Notes: generated from the sequence alone by a model not told the origin. DNA of 64,000 bases from Erysipelotrichaceae bacterium (GCA_017454765.1 JAFTCJ010000024.1:62001-126000), one strand, 5' to 3'; positions 1 to 7,565 are shown, counted from the stretch's first letter. Translations and numbers: made by a program.

Positions 1-14
1 AGATCGTTATAGAA

Positions 15-38
15 AAAAGGTTTCGTCTGAAACCTTTT
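15..38. terminator. Bidirectional intrinsic terminator
   Basis: A perfect 10-bp hairpin with arms AAAAGGTTTC and GAAACCTTTT surrounds a GTCT loop. Read on the minus strand it ends in a run of six T. It overlaps the stop codon of the minus-strand zinc-ribbon gene, so stop codon and terminator share sequence. Confidence 0.8.
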
Positions 39-396
39 ATAATACGTTGTTGTCGATGTTCTCAGAGATCTCTTCTTCGGGGATATCGTAACTCTGGTCG
101 TCCATCGCTTCTTTCTTCTCGTTTCTGTCGATGAAGTATTCGGCAGCGGCGATTGCTGTTCCAAGTGCGATCAGAATGAGACCGGCGCCGAATTCCACGA
201 CCGGTTTTGTTTTCTTCCAGAGTCTCTGGGCATTATTATTTATCGTTCTTTTCATATCTTCTTTTTCCTTTATTTGGACTTCATTGCCGCAATACAGGCA
301 GATCCATCTATCTTTTTCCTCACTGAAACCTTCCTGTTTGCTCAATTCAGCACCGCAGAAAGGGCATAAATACTGTTTTTTCACCTGATTTTCCAT
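37..396 (-). CDS. Small zinc-ribbon, single-pass membrane protein
   Basis: A 119-residue protein of unknown function. Two CxxC pairs (C11/C14 in CPFC and C33/C36 in CLYC) form a typical zinc ribbon. A charged linker follows, then one hydrophobic segment at about residues 66-85 and an acidic C-terminal tail. The ATG at 396 is preferred over the upstream GTG at 405 because AAGAGGTG lies at a normal distance before it, with a TATAAT (complement at 417-422) giving a leader of about 14 nt. The gene is monocistronic and divergent from the next gene. Zinc-ribbon plus membrane anchor suggests a sensor or assembly factor, but this is inference only. Confidence 0.7.
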   Translation of the reverse strand: MENQVKKQYLCPFCGAELSKQEGFSEEKDRWICLYCGNEVQIKEKEDMKRTINNNAQRLWKKTKPVVEFGAGLILIALGTAIAAAEYFIDRNEKKEAMDDQSYDIPEEEISENIDNNVL

Positions 397-445
397 ATCA
401 AACACCTCTTGGAATCATTATAACAGACTTTTTATTCAAAAATAG

Positions 446-474
446 TTGACGGTCATATGAACCTATGATATAAT
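446..474 (+). promoter_or_regulatory. Strong sigma-A promoter with extended -10
   Basis: TTGACG (446-451), a 17-bp spacer and TATAAT (469-474) preceded by TG one base upstream. This is near-consensus. It drives the 52-residue membrane peptide gene and possibly the genes behind it. Confidence 0.8.
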
Positions 475-502
475 CAAATTACCATAAAGGAGGTAGAAAA
501 CA

Positions 503-661
503 ATGATGATGTTATTAATGATTTTGTTTATATACGCATTATTTATCATTTTTGCATTAATTATCGGTCTTTTCAGGATCTGTTTCTATCTCAGCCCATT
601 AGGTTTACTGATGATGTTCCTGTTCAGACCAAGAAGAAGAATCAGAAGATTTTATTACTAA
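503..661 (+). CDS. 52-residue hydrophobic membrane peptide
   Basis: The frame starts ATG ATG ATG at 503 and ends TAA at 659-661. It encodes 52 residues: one long hydrophobic stretch over roughly residues 1-40, then a very basic tail with FRPRRRIRRFYY at the C-terminus. A near-consensus promoter (446-474) and an ideal ribosome binding site AAAGGAGGT (486-494) support real expression. Positive-inside topology would put the arginine-rich tail in the cytoplasm. The following LURP-one-like gene starts 30 bp downstream with its own AGGAGG, so they may be co-transcribed. Function is unknown. Size and composition resemble small membrane regulators, or toxins of type I systems, though no antisense RNA is evident. 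Confidence 0.7.
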   Translation: MMMLLMILFIYALFIIFALIIGLFRICFYLSPLGLLMMFLFRPRRRIRRFYY

Positions 662-690
662 AGAAATAATTATGTAGGAGGAGACAAACA

Positions 691-1188
691 ATGAAATACT
701 ATCTGAAAGAAAACTTCCGTCTCCTCCATGCGGATGGTCAGTTATATAACGAAGCTGGAGAGGAAGTTTATACCTATAAGAACAAGAACGTGTTCTTCCC
801 GAGGATCGATCTGTGCAAATACGGCATCAATATCGGTCATATCAAAGAACAGTTCAGATGGTTCCTGGATCATTTCGATATCGTTTACGGTGCTGAAACA
901 GTAGGCACACTCGAAGAAAAGCTGCGTTTCCTGGGAAGCGAGATGTGGATCCATGAGCTCGGCTGGAGGATCGAGGGAGATATCTTCTCCATGAACTACG
1001 ATGTCTATAATGAAAACGATGAAGTGATCGCTGTCGTCGATCAGGAAATATTCAGGATGACACAGCGTTTCTACATCGATATCTATGATGAAGACAATGA
1101 AGAACTGATCGTCCTGCTGGTCCTGGCAGTCAATCAGTTCGACAAGAACAAGAAAGCAGCAGCAGCTGCTGCAGCAAGCGCACATTAA
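691..1188 (+). CDS. LURP-one-related (Tubby C2-like fold) protein
   Basis: A 165-residue protein whose sequence pattern (MKYYLKENF..., alternating short strands, then a helix near the end) fits the LURP-one-related family, a Tubby C-terminal-like beta barrel common in Firmicutes as an uncharacterised cytoplasmic protein. AGGAGG lies just before the ATG. The C-terminus ends in KK, seven alanines and SAH, encoded by a GCA/GCT run that is itself a DNA palindrome. It sits between a small membrane peptide and a DUF1836 regulator. The biochemical role is unknown; phospholipid or membrane association has been proposed for the fold. Confidence 0.7.
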   Translation: MKYYLKENFRLLHADGQLYNEAGEEVYTYKNKNVFFPRIDLCKYGINIGHIKEQFRWFLDHFDIVYGAETVGTLEEKLRFLGSEMWIHELGWRIEGDIFSMNYDVYNENDEVIAVVDQEIFRMTQRFYIDIYDEDNEELIVLLVLAVNQFDKNKKAAAAAAASAH

Positions 1189-1203
1189 ATAAAGGAGAGA
1201 TTT

Positions 1204-1773
1204 ATGCAGACAAAGATGATTCCCGGAACGAATATTGAATACGGCAGCAATGAAGATGCGTTTTCGGTCTTACGGCCGATGATCGAGATCACAGGCGGTT
1301 TCTCATTAAGCCAGATCTGCCGGATCACTGATCTACAGACTTCCACGATACAGAACTGGGTCAAAAGAGGCTATGTGCCAAGACCCGAACACAAGAAGTA
1401 TTATGAAAGACATCTGTCGAGGATCCTTCTGATTTCGGCGCTGAGAGAATGCATGAACATCGAAGACATCGGTGAACTGATGCGTCTGATCAACGGTGAT
1501 ACGGATGATGAATCCGATGATATCATCTCGGAAACAGCCCTCTATGATAATTTCTGCAAGGCTGTCAAAGGCCTTGAGGAATTCTCCCTGGACCATGAGA
1601 CGATCGATGAGACGATCAATGCGATCCTGGAAAAAGAGGAAGAAAGCGTCAGGGAAAGACTCAGTATGGCTTTAAAGGTCATGGTCTATGCCTATATTTC
1701 GGGAATCTGTCTGCAGCAGATCAATGACAATCTGCACAGACTGAGAGGTGAAGATAATGAAAAAACAGTTTAA
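1204..1773 (+). CDS. DUF1836 domain protein, probable MerR-like HTH regulator
   Basis: A 189-residue protein. Residues about 30-65 form a helix-turn-helix of MerR type (LSQICRITDL..IQNWVKRGYVPRP), followed by the helical DUF1836 region. A candidate SD (AAAGGAGAG) precedes the ATG. It overlaps the next gene by 17 bp, which suggests translational coupling and a regulatory link to the membrane protein downstream. DUF1836 proteins are described only as predicted DNA-binding proteins of Firmicutes; the target is unknown. Confidence 0.75.
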   Translation: MQTKMIPGTNIEYGSNEDAFSVLRPMIEITGGFSLSQICRITDLQTSTIQNWVKRGYVPRPEHKKYYERHLSRILLISALRECMNIEDIGELMRLINGDTDDESDDIISETALYDNFCKAVKGLEEFSLDHETIDETINAILEKEEESVRERLSMALKVMVYAYISGICLQQINDNLHRLRGEDNEKTV

Positions 1774-3337
1774 GTTCGGGCTGCTGCTGATGATCATCAG
1801 CATGGCGGTCCTGGTATTCCTGTGCCAGTATTTGCTGTTCATCCCGCTGAATTTCCATTCCGCGGCCTTCCTGTTTGAACTGCTGGTCCTGGCCGGGATC
1901 ATATATCTGTTTCTGGCATTCAAGAAGATGACAGACAGAAAGAAGGGCCATAACGGGATCCTGATCTATTTCCCGCTGACTGTACTGGCTGCCTTCCTGA
2001 TCGCCTGTCTGATCGGAACGCCTTATTCCGGCGGCTTGCATAACTACAAGAATCAAACGAAGATCACGGAAAGCGATTTCTCGATCATTCCGGAATTCGA
2101 CTCCACACAGGTCCAGCTGGTCGACAAGAATACGGCCCAGCAGCTGGGTGACCGCGTATTCGGAACTCTGGGTTCCGATGAGGTATCACAGTATCAGATC
2201 GGCGAGGACTGGGTGCAGATCTCGCTCAACGGTTCCCTGTGCAGGGTCACTCCGATCGATTTCGGCGGACTGCTCAAGTATTTTGCGACGGGAACGACAC
2301 CGGGCTATCTCATCGTCGACTGCAACAGCGGTGATGCGAAACTGGTGAGAAGCGAAGGCATGAAGTATATGAAGAGTGCTTATTTCTCTCATAATCTCTA
2401 CCGCCGTCTCTTCTTTGCGGATCCTACCGCCATGTACGGTGACGCCAAATTCGAACTGGATGATGCCGGCAAGCCCTACTGGGTCACTCCGGTCTATGAG
2501 GTCACGTGGGTCTCCAAGACCAGAGACATCAAAGGTGTGGCGATCACCGATCCGGTCAGCGGTAAGACGATCTATTACAATAAGGCCGATGCGCCGGCCT
2601 GGGTCGACAACATCTATCCGATCAGAGTGCTGTATACGCAGTTCAGACAGTCAAAGCGTTATGAAAACGGTCTGTTCAACTGGTCGAAGAAGGGCATCGT
2701 CGAATTCACTGATGATTACGCCTATGTGCAGTTTGACGATCATGTCCACATTTATACTGGCGTGACCAGCGTCGGCAAGGATGAATCCAATGTCGGTTTC
2801 GCCTATGTCGATCTCAGAGACGGCGAGATCACCTATATCAGAAGGGCCGGTGCGGAAGAGTATTCCGCCAGAAGCTCGGCGGAAGGTGCTGTCCAGCAGT
2901 ATCACTACACGGCGATCTTCCCCAGCATGGTATCAGTTGCCGGGAAACCGACTTACTTCATGGGCCTTGTGGACGGGGCGAATCTGATCAAGAATTACGC
3001 CTTTGTCTCCTACGAGAACTATCAGAGCGTTGCGACCGGCGCGACCGTCAAGGAAGCTTATCAGAATTATCTGAAGCTCATCGGCGGCAATGAAGTCAAG
3101 GAAGATGATACCTATACGGAAAAAACGGTCACGGTGAAAGAAGTCCAGCTGATCGTCAAAGAAGGAAATACCATCGTCCTGATCCAGGATACAAGCGGCA
3201 ATATCAGTTTCTACGATATGTCGGATTCTGATTTCAGAGCTTCCTTCCTCAGGGAAGGAGATATCCTGAAGGTCATGATGAACTCAGAAGGAAGGATCAG
3301 GGAATTTATCTCGATCACAGAAGCTGAGACCGAATAG
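1757..3337 (+). CDS. Large membrane-anchored extracytoplasmic protein, function unknown
   Basis: A 526-residue protein with three hydrophobic segments in the first ~95 residues and then a long hydrophilic region of about 430 residues predicted outside the cell. The ATG at 1757 is chosen over GTG 1748 because AGAGGTG lies 6 bp before it. The outer part is rich in Tyr, Gly and Val, as in beta-rich domains, and I recognise no catalytic motif. It overlaps the DUF1836 gene and is followed within 20 bp by a 62-residue membrane peptide, so the three probably form one operon. A role at the envelope is likely; a specific function cannot be assigned. Confidence 0.7.
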   Translation: MKKQFKFGLLLMIISMAVLVFLCQYLLFIPLNFHSAAFLFELLVLAGIIYLFLAFKKMTDRKKGHNGILIYFPLTVLAAFLIACLIGTPYSGGLHNYKNQTKITESDFSIIPEFDSTQVQLVDKNTAQQLGDRVFGTLGSDEVSQYQIGEDWVQISLNGSLCRVTPIDFGGLLKYFATGTTPGYLIVDCNSGDAKLVRSEGMKYMKSAYFSHNLYRRLFFADPTAMYGDAKFELDDAGKPYWVTPVYEVTWVSKTRDIKGVAITDPVSGKTIYYNKADAPAWVDNIYPIRVLYTQFRQSKRYENGLFNWSKKGIVEFTDDYAYVQFDDHVHIYTGVTSVGKDESNVGFAYVDLRDGEITYIRRAGAEEYSARSSAEGAVQQYHYTAIFPSMVSVAGKPTYFMGLVDGANLIKNYAFVSYENYQSVATGATVKEAYQNYLKLIGGNEVKEDDTYTEKTVTVKEVQLIVKEGNTIVLIQDTSGNISFYDMSDSDFRASFLREGDILKVMMNSEGRIREFISITEAETE

Positions 3338-3356
3338 TTTCAAAGGAGGAAACAGA

Positions 3357-3545
3357 ATGATCCTGTTCATCGTGCTGATGATCGTGATGTGTGCCGTAAT
3401 TTATAAACGCAGCGGAAACCGTCCTTTCAAAAGAAGCATCTATGATTCTCCCAATAAGAACAATCTGTTTATGAGAGATAAAAGGGCGGATATGACCGTG
3501 GTGCCGCATTTCCCGGTACACGGCAACGTCAAGGGAAGAAATTAA
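3357..3545 (+). CDS. 62-residue single-pass membrane peptide
   Basis: AAAGGAGGAAAC precedes ATG 3357. The first ~17 residues are hydrophobic (MILFIVLMIVMCAVIY), followed by a basic, polar tail. It sits 19 bp after the large membrane protein and directly before a terminator, so it is the last gene of that operon. I do not recognise a family. It could be an accessory subunit of the upstream membrane protein. Confidence 0.6.
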   Translation: MILFIVLMIVMCAVIYKRSGNRPFKRSIYDSPNKNNLFMRDKRADMTVVPHFPVHGNVKGRN

Positions 3546-3552
3546 TCAAAGC

Positions 3553-3575
3553 AAGGCCTTCATTGAAGGCCTTTT
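3553..3575 (+). terminator. Intrinsic terminator abutting the next promoter
   Basis: AAGGCCTTC, ATT, GAAGGCCTT, then TT and G. It ends four bases before the TATAAT (3580-3585) of the GNAT gene, so the terminator occupies the place of that promoter's -35 region. Confidence 0.75.
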
Positions 3576-3579
3576 GAAT

Positions 3580-3585
3580 TATAAT
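3580..3585 (+). promoter_or_regulatory. -10 element of a leaderless gene (GNAT)
   Basis: TATAAT ends 7 nt before ATG 3593. There is no Shine-Dalgarno sequence. Transcription would start at or one base before the A of ATG. Confidence 0.65.
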
Positions 3586-3592
3586 GGTCTTG

Positions 3593-4060
3593 ATGGGTTT
3601 TCTGGATCTCTTATTCAACAGGAAAAGATATGAAGGCGGCATCGTCGATCTGAAAGAGCGATACCGCGTCGATGAAAAGACAGCCTATGACGGCGTGCCG
3701 ACCGTTTATTATGACATCCTGAAGCACGGGACTGATGAAAAGGTCGGAACGATCGATCTGCGGCTGACGGTCGCAGGGGACATGTATTACTACGGTCACA
3801 TCGGCTACAATGTGCAGAGGATGCACAGAGGCAATCATTATGCCTATTATGCCTGCAAGGTCCTTTTTGATATCGCCAGGGATGAATTCGGAATGAAGGA
3901 ACTGATCATCACCTGTTCTCCGGAAAACATCGCTTCCTATAAAACGCTGAAGAAACTGGGCGGGGAGCTGATCGAACTCAAGAAAGTGCCCAAAGGCCAT
4001 CCGCTGTATACGATCGGTGAGACTTCTAAATACATTTTCCGTTGCCGAATCAGTCTCTAG
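3593..4060 (+). CDS. GNAT family N-acetyltransferase
   Basis: A 155-residue protein with the GNAT pattern: a central GHIGYNVQ-MHRGNHYAYYA segment (strand beta4 and the acetyl-CoA loop), and a C-terminal SPENIASYKTLKKLG motif typical of the beta5/alpha4 region. Such enzymes transfer acetyl groups to amines; the substrate is unknown. The ATG at 3593 is preferred to the one at 3584, which lies inside the -10 element. No SD is present and the mRNA is predicted leaderless. mntP follows 22 bp downstream with its own -10. Confidence 0.75.
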   Translation: MGFLDLLFNRKRYEGGIVDLKERYRVDEKTAYDGVPTVYYDILKHGTDEKVGTIDLRLTVAGDMYYYGHIGYNVQRMHRGNHYAYYACKVLFDIARDEFGMKELIITCSPENIASYKTLKKLGGELIELKKVPKGHPLYTIGETSKYIFRCRISL

Positions 4061-4071
4061 AAGTGTATAAT
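4042..4071 (+). promoter_or_regulatory. Promoter of mntP, near-leaderless
   Basis: TTGCCG (4042-4047), an 18-bp spacer and TATAAT (4066-4071). The predicted start point is about 4078. ATG 4083 would have a leader of about 5 nt, and TTG 4077 lies at +1. No SD is seen. Confidence 0.6.
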
Positions 4072-4082
4072 GGGTCTTGTTT

Positions 4083-4640
4083 ATGATTGATTTATTACTC
4101 TTAAGTGTTGCGTTGGCGATGGATTCCATGGCGGTATCGATCGTCAACGGCATAAAATATCAGAATTACGGATACAGGGAAACGTTCATCGCTTCTTTTT
4201 CTTTCGGTTTCTTTCAGGGCTTCATGCCTCTGCTGGGCTATCTGATCTTCACACCGTTTCTGCCTTACATCGAAAAATACGACCACTGGGTCGTACTTCT
4301 GGCTCTGGGTGCGATCGGCATCAATATGATCCGGGAATCGTTTGAAAAGGAAGAGATCAGGGAGAAGTCATCGCAGTTCACCTATAAGATCTTATTTGCG
4401 GAGTCGATCGCGACAGCGATCGATGCCCTCAGTTCAGGCATCGTGCTGCCGGAGTTTCCGGTCTCGCCTTATGTATCCTGTTTCGTGATCTTTCTGATCA
4501 CCTTCCTCATCTGTATGATCGCCCACCGTCTGGGGAAAAGGATCGCCCTGATCCTGAAAGACAAGGCAACGCTCTGCGGCGGCATCATCCTGATCCTCTT
4601 AGGCATCAAGACGGTGCTGGAACATCTGGGCATACTTTAA
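4083..4640 (+). CDS. mntP: Putative manganese efflux pump MntP
   Basis: A 185-residue, six-helix membrane protein of the MntP (DUF204) family, which exports Mn2+ in bacteria. The two inverted-repeat family signatures are visible: ALAMDSMAVSI near residue 10 and ATAIDALSSG near residue 105. These aspartates are the conserved ligands of the family. Length is normal. In-frame starts are ATG 4083 and TTG 4077; I choose ATG. In other bacteria mntP is often under a Mn riboswitch, but the space here is only 22 bp, so none is present. Confidence 0.85.
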   Translation: MIDLLLLSVALAMDSMAVSIVNGIKYQNYGYRETFIASFSFGFFQGFMPLLGYLIFTPFLPYIEKYDHWVVLLALGAIGINMIRESFEKEEIREKSSQFTYKILFAESIATAIDALSSGIVLPEFPVSPYVSCFVIFLITFLICMIAHRLGKRIALILKDKATLCGGIILILLGIKTVLEHLGIL

Positions 4641-4649
4641 AAAAGAAAA

Positions 4650-4672
4650 AAAAGGAACTGGGTTCCTTTTTT
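4650..4672. terminator. Bidirectional terminator between convergent genes
   Basis: AAAAGGAAC, TGG, GTTCCTTTT with T-runs on both strands. It serves mntP and the minus-strand DUF4097 gene. Confidence 0.8.
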
Positions 4673-5603
4673 ACTTTGTGAAATTGTAGGTGATCGTTCC
4701 GCTGACGGTGTTGACTTTCAGGTAGGAATGTCTCTTTCCTTGTGTCGAGATGTCTTTGAGTACTTTTGAGATCTTGACATTGTAGTCATCTTTCGGACCG
4801 TCGATCAGGATCTCGGCATCACCGGAAACGGTATCGATCTCGATCTTTTCACAGCGGATGCCATCGATCTCAAGATCACCGCTGACGCTTTCAACATCGA
4901 ATTTTTCATCGACGATCAGATCGTGGACCTCGATATTTCCGCTGACACTGTCGACAGAACAGTCATCGAAGTTGCAGCCGTTGAGTTCCAGATCACCGCT
5001 GACAGTCTCCATTTTGAGATCGCCGATCCCGATATCGGTGAAGCGGGTCTCGCCTGAGACGGTCTCCATCTTGAGATCCAGACGGGCATTTCTGGGAAGG
5101 AAGATCTCGGCTCTGTATCTTCCGGCCATATTGTTTCTGTCGCTGTCGGAGAACAGTCTGGTCAAAGAAGAGAAGAGGGCGGTGATGCCTTTGAAGGCAT
5201 ATTCCTGCTCGATCTTCAGCCTGCCGTTGTCGCATTCGACATTCAGCGTCGTGTATTTGTCATCGTTGAATACCACCGTGACTTCATCGACGTCGTCTTC
5301 ATGGAAACAGAAATCGTAGGTCACATTTTCGATCTTGATGGATCTGACATCCGCAAAGGAATATCTCTTGCTGGTATCTTCTTTTTCTGTTTCGGCACTT
5401 TCTTCTTTTTCCTCAGCTCCGTAAAGTGAGTTGATCACATCACAGGGTTCACCGAGTGATGAAAGGATGCTGTCGATCTCTTCTCCTGATTCCTCACGGT
5501 CGGTGATCATTTCTTCGAAGTATTGCAAGATATCGTCTTTTTCAGCGATATTTCTTTTTTCAAGTTCTCTTTTCAGTTCTTCCAGATAAATGTCCAGTTT
5601 CAT
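4671..5603 (-). CDS. DUF1700/HAAS plus DUF4097 protein with VSG repeats
   Basis: A 310-residue protein. Residues 1-65 form the HAAS/DUF1700 helical domain usual next to PadR regulators. From about residue 80 it is a DUF4097-type beta-repeat: METVSGE, METVSGD, VDSVSGN, VESVSGD, IDTVSGD and VNTVSGT recur at roughly 18-30 residue steps, as expected for a right-handed parallel beta structure. No transmembrane segment is seen, unlike many relatives. GGGGAGG precedes the ATG. It overlaps the PadR gene by 4 bp and is co-transcribed with it. It probably has an envelope-stress-linked role by analogy; the ligand is unknown. Confidence 0.75.
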   Translation of the reverse strand: MKLDIYLEELKRELEKRNIAEKDDILQYFEEMITDREESGEEIDSILSSLGEPCDVINSLYGAEEKEESAETEKEDTSKRYSFADVRSIKIENVTYDFCFHEDDVDEVTVVFNDDKYTTLNVECDNGRLKIEQEYAFKGITALFSSLTRLFSDSDRNNMAGRYRAEIFLPRNARLDLKMETVSGETRFTDIGIGDLKMETVSGDLELNGCNFDDCSVDSVSGNIEVHDLIVDEKFDVESVSGDLEIDGIRCEKIEIDTVSGDAEILIDGPKDDYNVKISKVLKDISTQGKRHSYLKVNTVSGTITYNFTK

Positions 5604-5914
5604 TTTTTAACCTCCCCGGCAATATACTCGTATATCTGCATCAGTTCCTTGAAATCAAGCAGATAGTCTTTGATCTTGTCTCTTCCTGTTTCGGTGATGG
5701 AATAGAATTTTCTCAGTCTGCCGTTGTGCTCCACCGAATAGGAGGTCAGGCAGCCGGCACTTTCCAGTCTTCGCAGGATCGGATACAGTGTGGATTCGGA
5801 GATCTCCAGTACACCGTCGAGCGACTGGATGATCTTGTATCCGTAGGAATCTTCGTTCAGCAGCGAAGCCAGGACACAGACATCAAGTGATCCTCTTTTT
5901 AGTTGAATATCCAT
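5600..5914 (-). CDS. PadR family transcriptional regulator
   Basis: A 104-residue protein with the PadR winged helix: KRGSLDVCVLASL, the SYGYKI segment, then SESTLYPILRRLESAG as recognition helix and wing, and a short C-terminal dimerisation helix. The start MDIQLKRG at 5914 is chosen because AAGGAGG lies just before it; the longer upstream frame runs through the promoter. It probably represses its own operon through the palindrome at 5935-5953. It is paired with a DUF1700 protein, the usual arrangement. Confidence 0.85.
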   Translation of the reverse strand: MDIQLKRGSLDVCVLASLLNEDSYGYKIIQSLDGVLEISESTLYPILRRLESAGCLTSYSVEHNGRLRKFYSITETGRDKIKDYLLDFKELMQIYEYIAGEVKK

Positions 5915-5934
5915 AAATGCCTCCTTACGTATAT

Positions 5935-5953
5935 TACTATACATCACATAGTA
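5935..5953. promoter_or_regulatory. Candidate PadR operator
   Basis: TACTAT, seven bases, ATAGTA. It covers the -10 element of the padR promoter, where binding would block RNA polymerase. Confidence 0.5.
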
Positions 5954-5964
5954 TGAATTGTAAA
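5936..5964 (-). promoter_or_regulatory. padR promoter
   Basis: On the minus strand TTTACA (complement of 5959-5964), a 17-bp spacer and TATAGT (complement of 5936-5941). The leader carries AAGGAGG, so this is a conventional leadered transcript. Confidence 0.7.
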
Positions 5965-6013
5965 GTGTTTTTTGATAAATAAAAAGGACTTTCTGCAAAG
6001 TCCCTGAGATTGA

Positions 6014-6694
6014 TTATCCTAATACTTTTCCTTCGTATTCGATCTGATAGAAAGGAGGGCTGTTCAGTTTCTTTTTGATGAAAGGTCTCAGGATGATGAA
6101 ACAGACGATCAGGCCCAGTACGATTTTGGAGATACGGCGGTACAGTGTCCAGTCTTGCCAGAAATGAGGCACGATCATATCGCATGCACTCATGAAGATG
6201 CTTCCGCACAGCACGGATAAGAACAGCTTCTTGGAGAAGATCTTCGACCAGGGGATGTCCGGGAAGAGGATCTTGATGCATAAACCGATGACACCGAATA
6301 AAAGCAATGTCTGCAATGCGAATCCCAGAACAAGATGGGCGATCGGTGCGATCAGAGCACCGTAGGCCAGTTCGGCTGCCCATAACAAAACAGTTCCGAA
6401 AGCCCAGAAGGGGACAAAAAGGACAACCCTGATCTTGACAGGGACTTTATAGACCAGACCGCGCAGGTGATTCCTGATGCTTTCTTTCTGTGTTGCCTGC
6501 TGCAGTTCATCCATGGAACGCTCAGAGATGTTTTCGATGACCTGTCTGTCATCTCTGGGTTCTTCTTTCAGAAGATCTTTGGAGGAATCGAAGATCCCGC
6601 CCAGAAGGACGGAGATCGATGCCAGTCCCGCTATGATGGAGATAGTGATCTTTCTGCGTATCTTGTTTTCATCCCGCGTTTTATTTTCATCCAT
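6014..6694 (-). CDS. Multi-pass membrane protein, function unknown
   Basis: A 226-residue protein with a charged N-terminus, one hydrophobic helix at about 18-36, a polar amphipathic region (40-85), and then four hydrophobic segments between about residues 88 and 205. I recognise no family. ATG 6694 lies exactly 6 nt after a TATAAT on the minus strand with no SD, so it is predicted leaderless. It shares a palindromic -10 with the divergent gene at 6729. Confidence 0.65.
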   Translation of the reverse strand: MDENKTRDENKIRRKITISIIAGLASISVLLGGIFDSSKDLLKEEPRDDRQVIENISERSMDELQQATQKESIRNHLRGLVYKVPVKIRVVLFVPFWAFGTVLLWAAELAYGALIAPIAHLVLGFALQTLLLFGVIGLCIKILFPDIPWSKIFSKKLFLSVLCGSIFMSACDMIVPHFWQDWTLYRRISKIVLGLIVCFIILRPFIKKKLNSPPFYQIEYEGKVLG

Positions 6695-6700
6695 GGCTCT

Positions 6701-6708
6701 ATTATAAT
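6701..6708. promoter_or_regulatory. Palindromic bidirectional -10 (ATTATAAT)
   Basis: The 8-bp palindrome contains TATAAT on both strands (plus 6703-6708, minus 6701-6706). The minus transcript starts at the ATG of the membrane protein; the plus transcript has a short leader with AAAGGAAAG before ATG 6729. Confidence 0.65.
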
Positions 6709-6728
6709 AAAAAAGGAAAGAAAGAAAA

Positions 6729-6983
6729 ATGAGCGAGATTCTTAAGAATATGAACGAGGTGCTGCAGAGCTTCTATGACGGTGAGATCCTGACGACCGAC
6801 GGCAAGGATCGTTTTCTGATGAAAGATGAAAAGATATTCTGTTACAAGGACGGGACACGTTTTTCATTGAATATCAAGGATTTCTCTGAACTGTATGAAA
6901 AAAACAGATTCCTCATCTATGAAGAATCTGTCGAGATCGATGAAACAAAGGATGAAGCCTACTACCGCTACTACCGGAAGTAG
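6729..6983 (+). CDS. 84-residue protein of unknown function
   Basis: A small acidic soluble protein ending in DEAYYRYYRK. A weak SD (AAAGGAAAG) and a -10 at 6703-6708 precede ATG 6729, and a hairpin with a run of seven T follows at once. Length, promoter and terminator make it a credible gene, but I do not recognise a family. Secondary structure looks mixed: an N-terminal helix, then short strands. Confidence 0.55.
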   Translation: MSEILKNMNEVLQSFYDGEILTTDGKDRFLMKDEKIFCYKDGTRFSLNIKDFSELYEKNRFLIYEESVEIDETKDEAYYRYYRK

Positions 6984-6991
6984 GTTTTTTT
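6968..6991 (+). terminator. Terminator overlapping a stop codon
   Basis: CTACT, six bases, AGTAG, G and seven T. The TAG stop of the 84-residue gene (6981-6983) is in the stem, and the stop codon of the convergent rhomboid gene begins in the T-run. Confidence 0.6.
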
Positions 6992-7553
6992 ATTTGTGTT
7001 TGAATCTCATTCCCAGCACAGCACCGGAAAGACCGCCGATGATGTGGGTGATCTGTGAGACGTTGTCGGCAGAGACGATGCCGTCGTAGATCTCACCGCC
7101 CAGCCACAAGGCCGCGACCAGGATCAGGGTGATCGGAATGCCTTTTTCCTTGCCGGTGATAGAAGCCAGCAGGATGAAGGCAAAGACGACACCGCTGGCA
7201 CCCAATAACATCACATGGGGCTGCAGGATATTGTGGACGATGCCGGTCACGACTGCCGTGATCAGGATGACGATGGTCAGCCGGTCATGATACTTTTCTT
7301 CCAAGATCGGTCCCAGAAGAAGGATATATAACATATTGCTGGTAAGGTGTTCGATGCCGCCGTGTCCGAAGACGTGACAGATCAGTCTGACATAGGTCAT
7401 CGGTGAAAGCCAGGAGCTGCCGTAGGTCGAAAAGACCAGAACGGTGGACCTGCCGCCTGTCAGATAATCCGCTGCGAGTGCACCGATGCAGATCAGGACA
7501 AAAGTCAGTGTGATCGGGGCATTCAGATAGATAAAGAATTTCTTTCCCTTCAT
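6990..7553 (-). CDS. Rhomboid family intramembrane serine protease
   Basis: A 187-residue six-helix rhomboid. The catalytic pair is visible as GASG (serine, in LLGASGVVFA) and the histidine of ITHIIGG; the family HGGIEHLTSN segment in helix 2 is also present. Rhomboids cleave transmembrane segments of membrane proteins. It is of minimal length without extra domains. ATG 7553 lies 6 nt after an AATAAT preceded by TGC (extended -10), with no normally placed SD, so it is predicted leaderless. Confidence 0.9.
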   Translation of the reverse strand: MKGKKFFIYLNAPITLTFVLICIGALAADYLTGGRSTVLVFSTYGSSWLSPMTYVRLICHVFGHGGIEHLTSNMLYILLLGPILEEKYHDRLTIVILITAVVTGIVHNILQPHVMLLGASGVVFAFILLASITGKEKGIPITLILVAALWLGGEIYDGIVSADNVSQITHIIGGLSGAVLGMRFKHK

Positions 7554-7559
7554 GCCTCT

Positions 7560-7565
7560 ATTATT
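7560..7565 (-). promoter_or_regulatory. Extended -10 of the rhomboid gene, leaderless
   Basis: Minus-strand TGC AATAAT ends 6 nt before ATG 7553. It overlaps the -35 (TTGCAT) of the divergent patatin promoter. Confidence 0.55.

Noticed and set aside
4072..4082. A manganese riboswitch before mntP
   Set aside because: Only 22 bp separate mntP from the preceding gene, too short for the structure.
5915..5998. 28-residue extension of PadR
   Set aside because: It crosses the promoter and operator; a good SD precedes the ATG at 5914.
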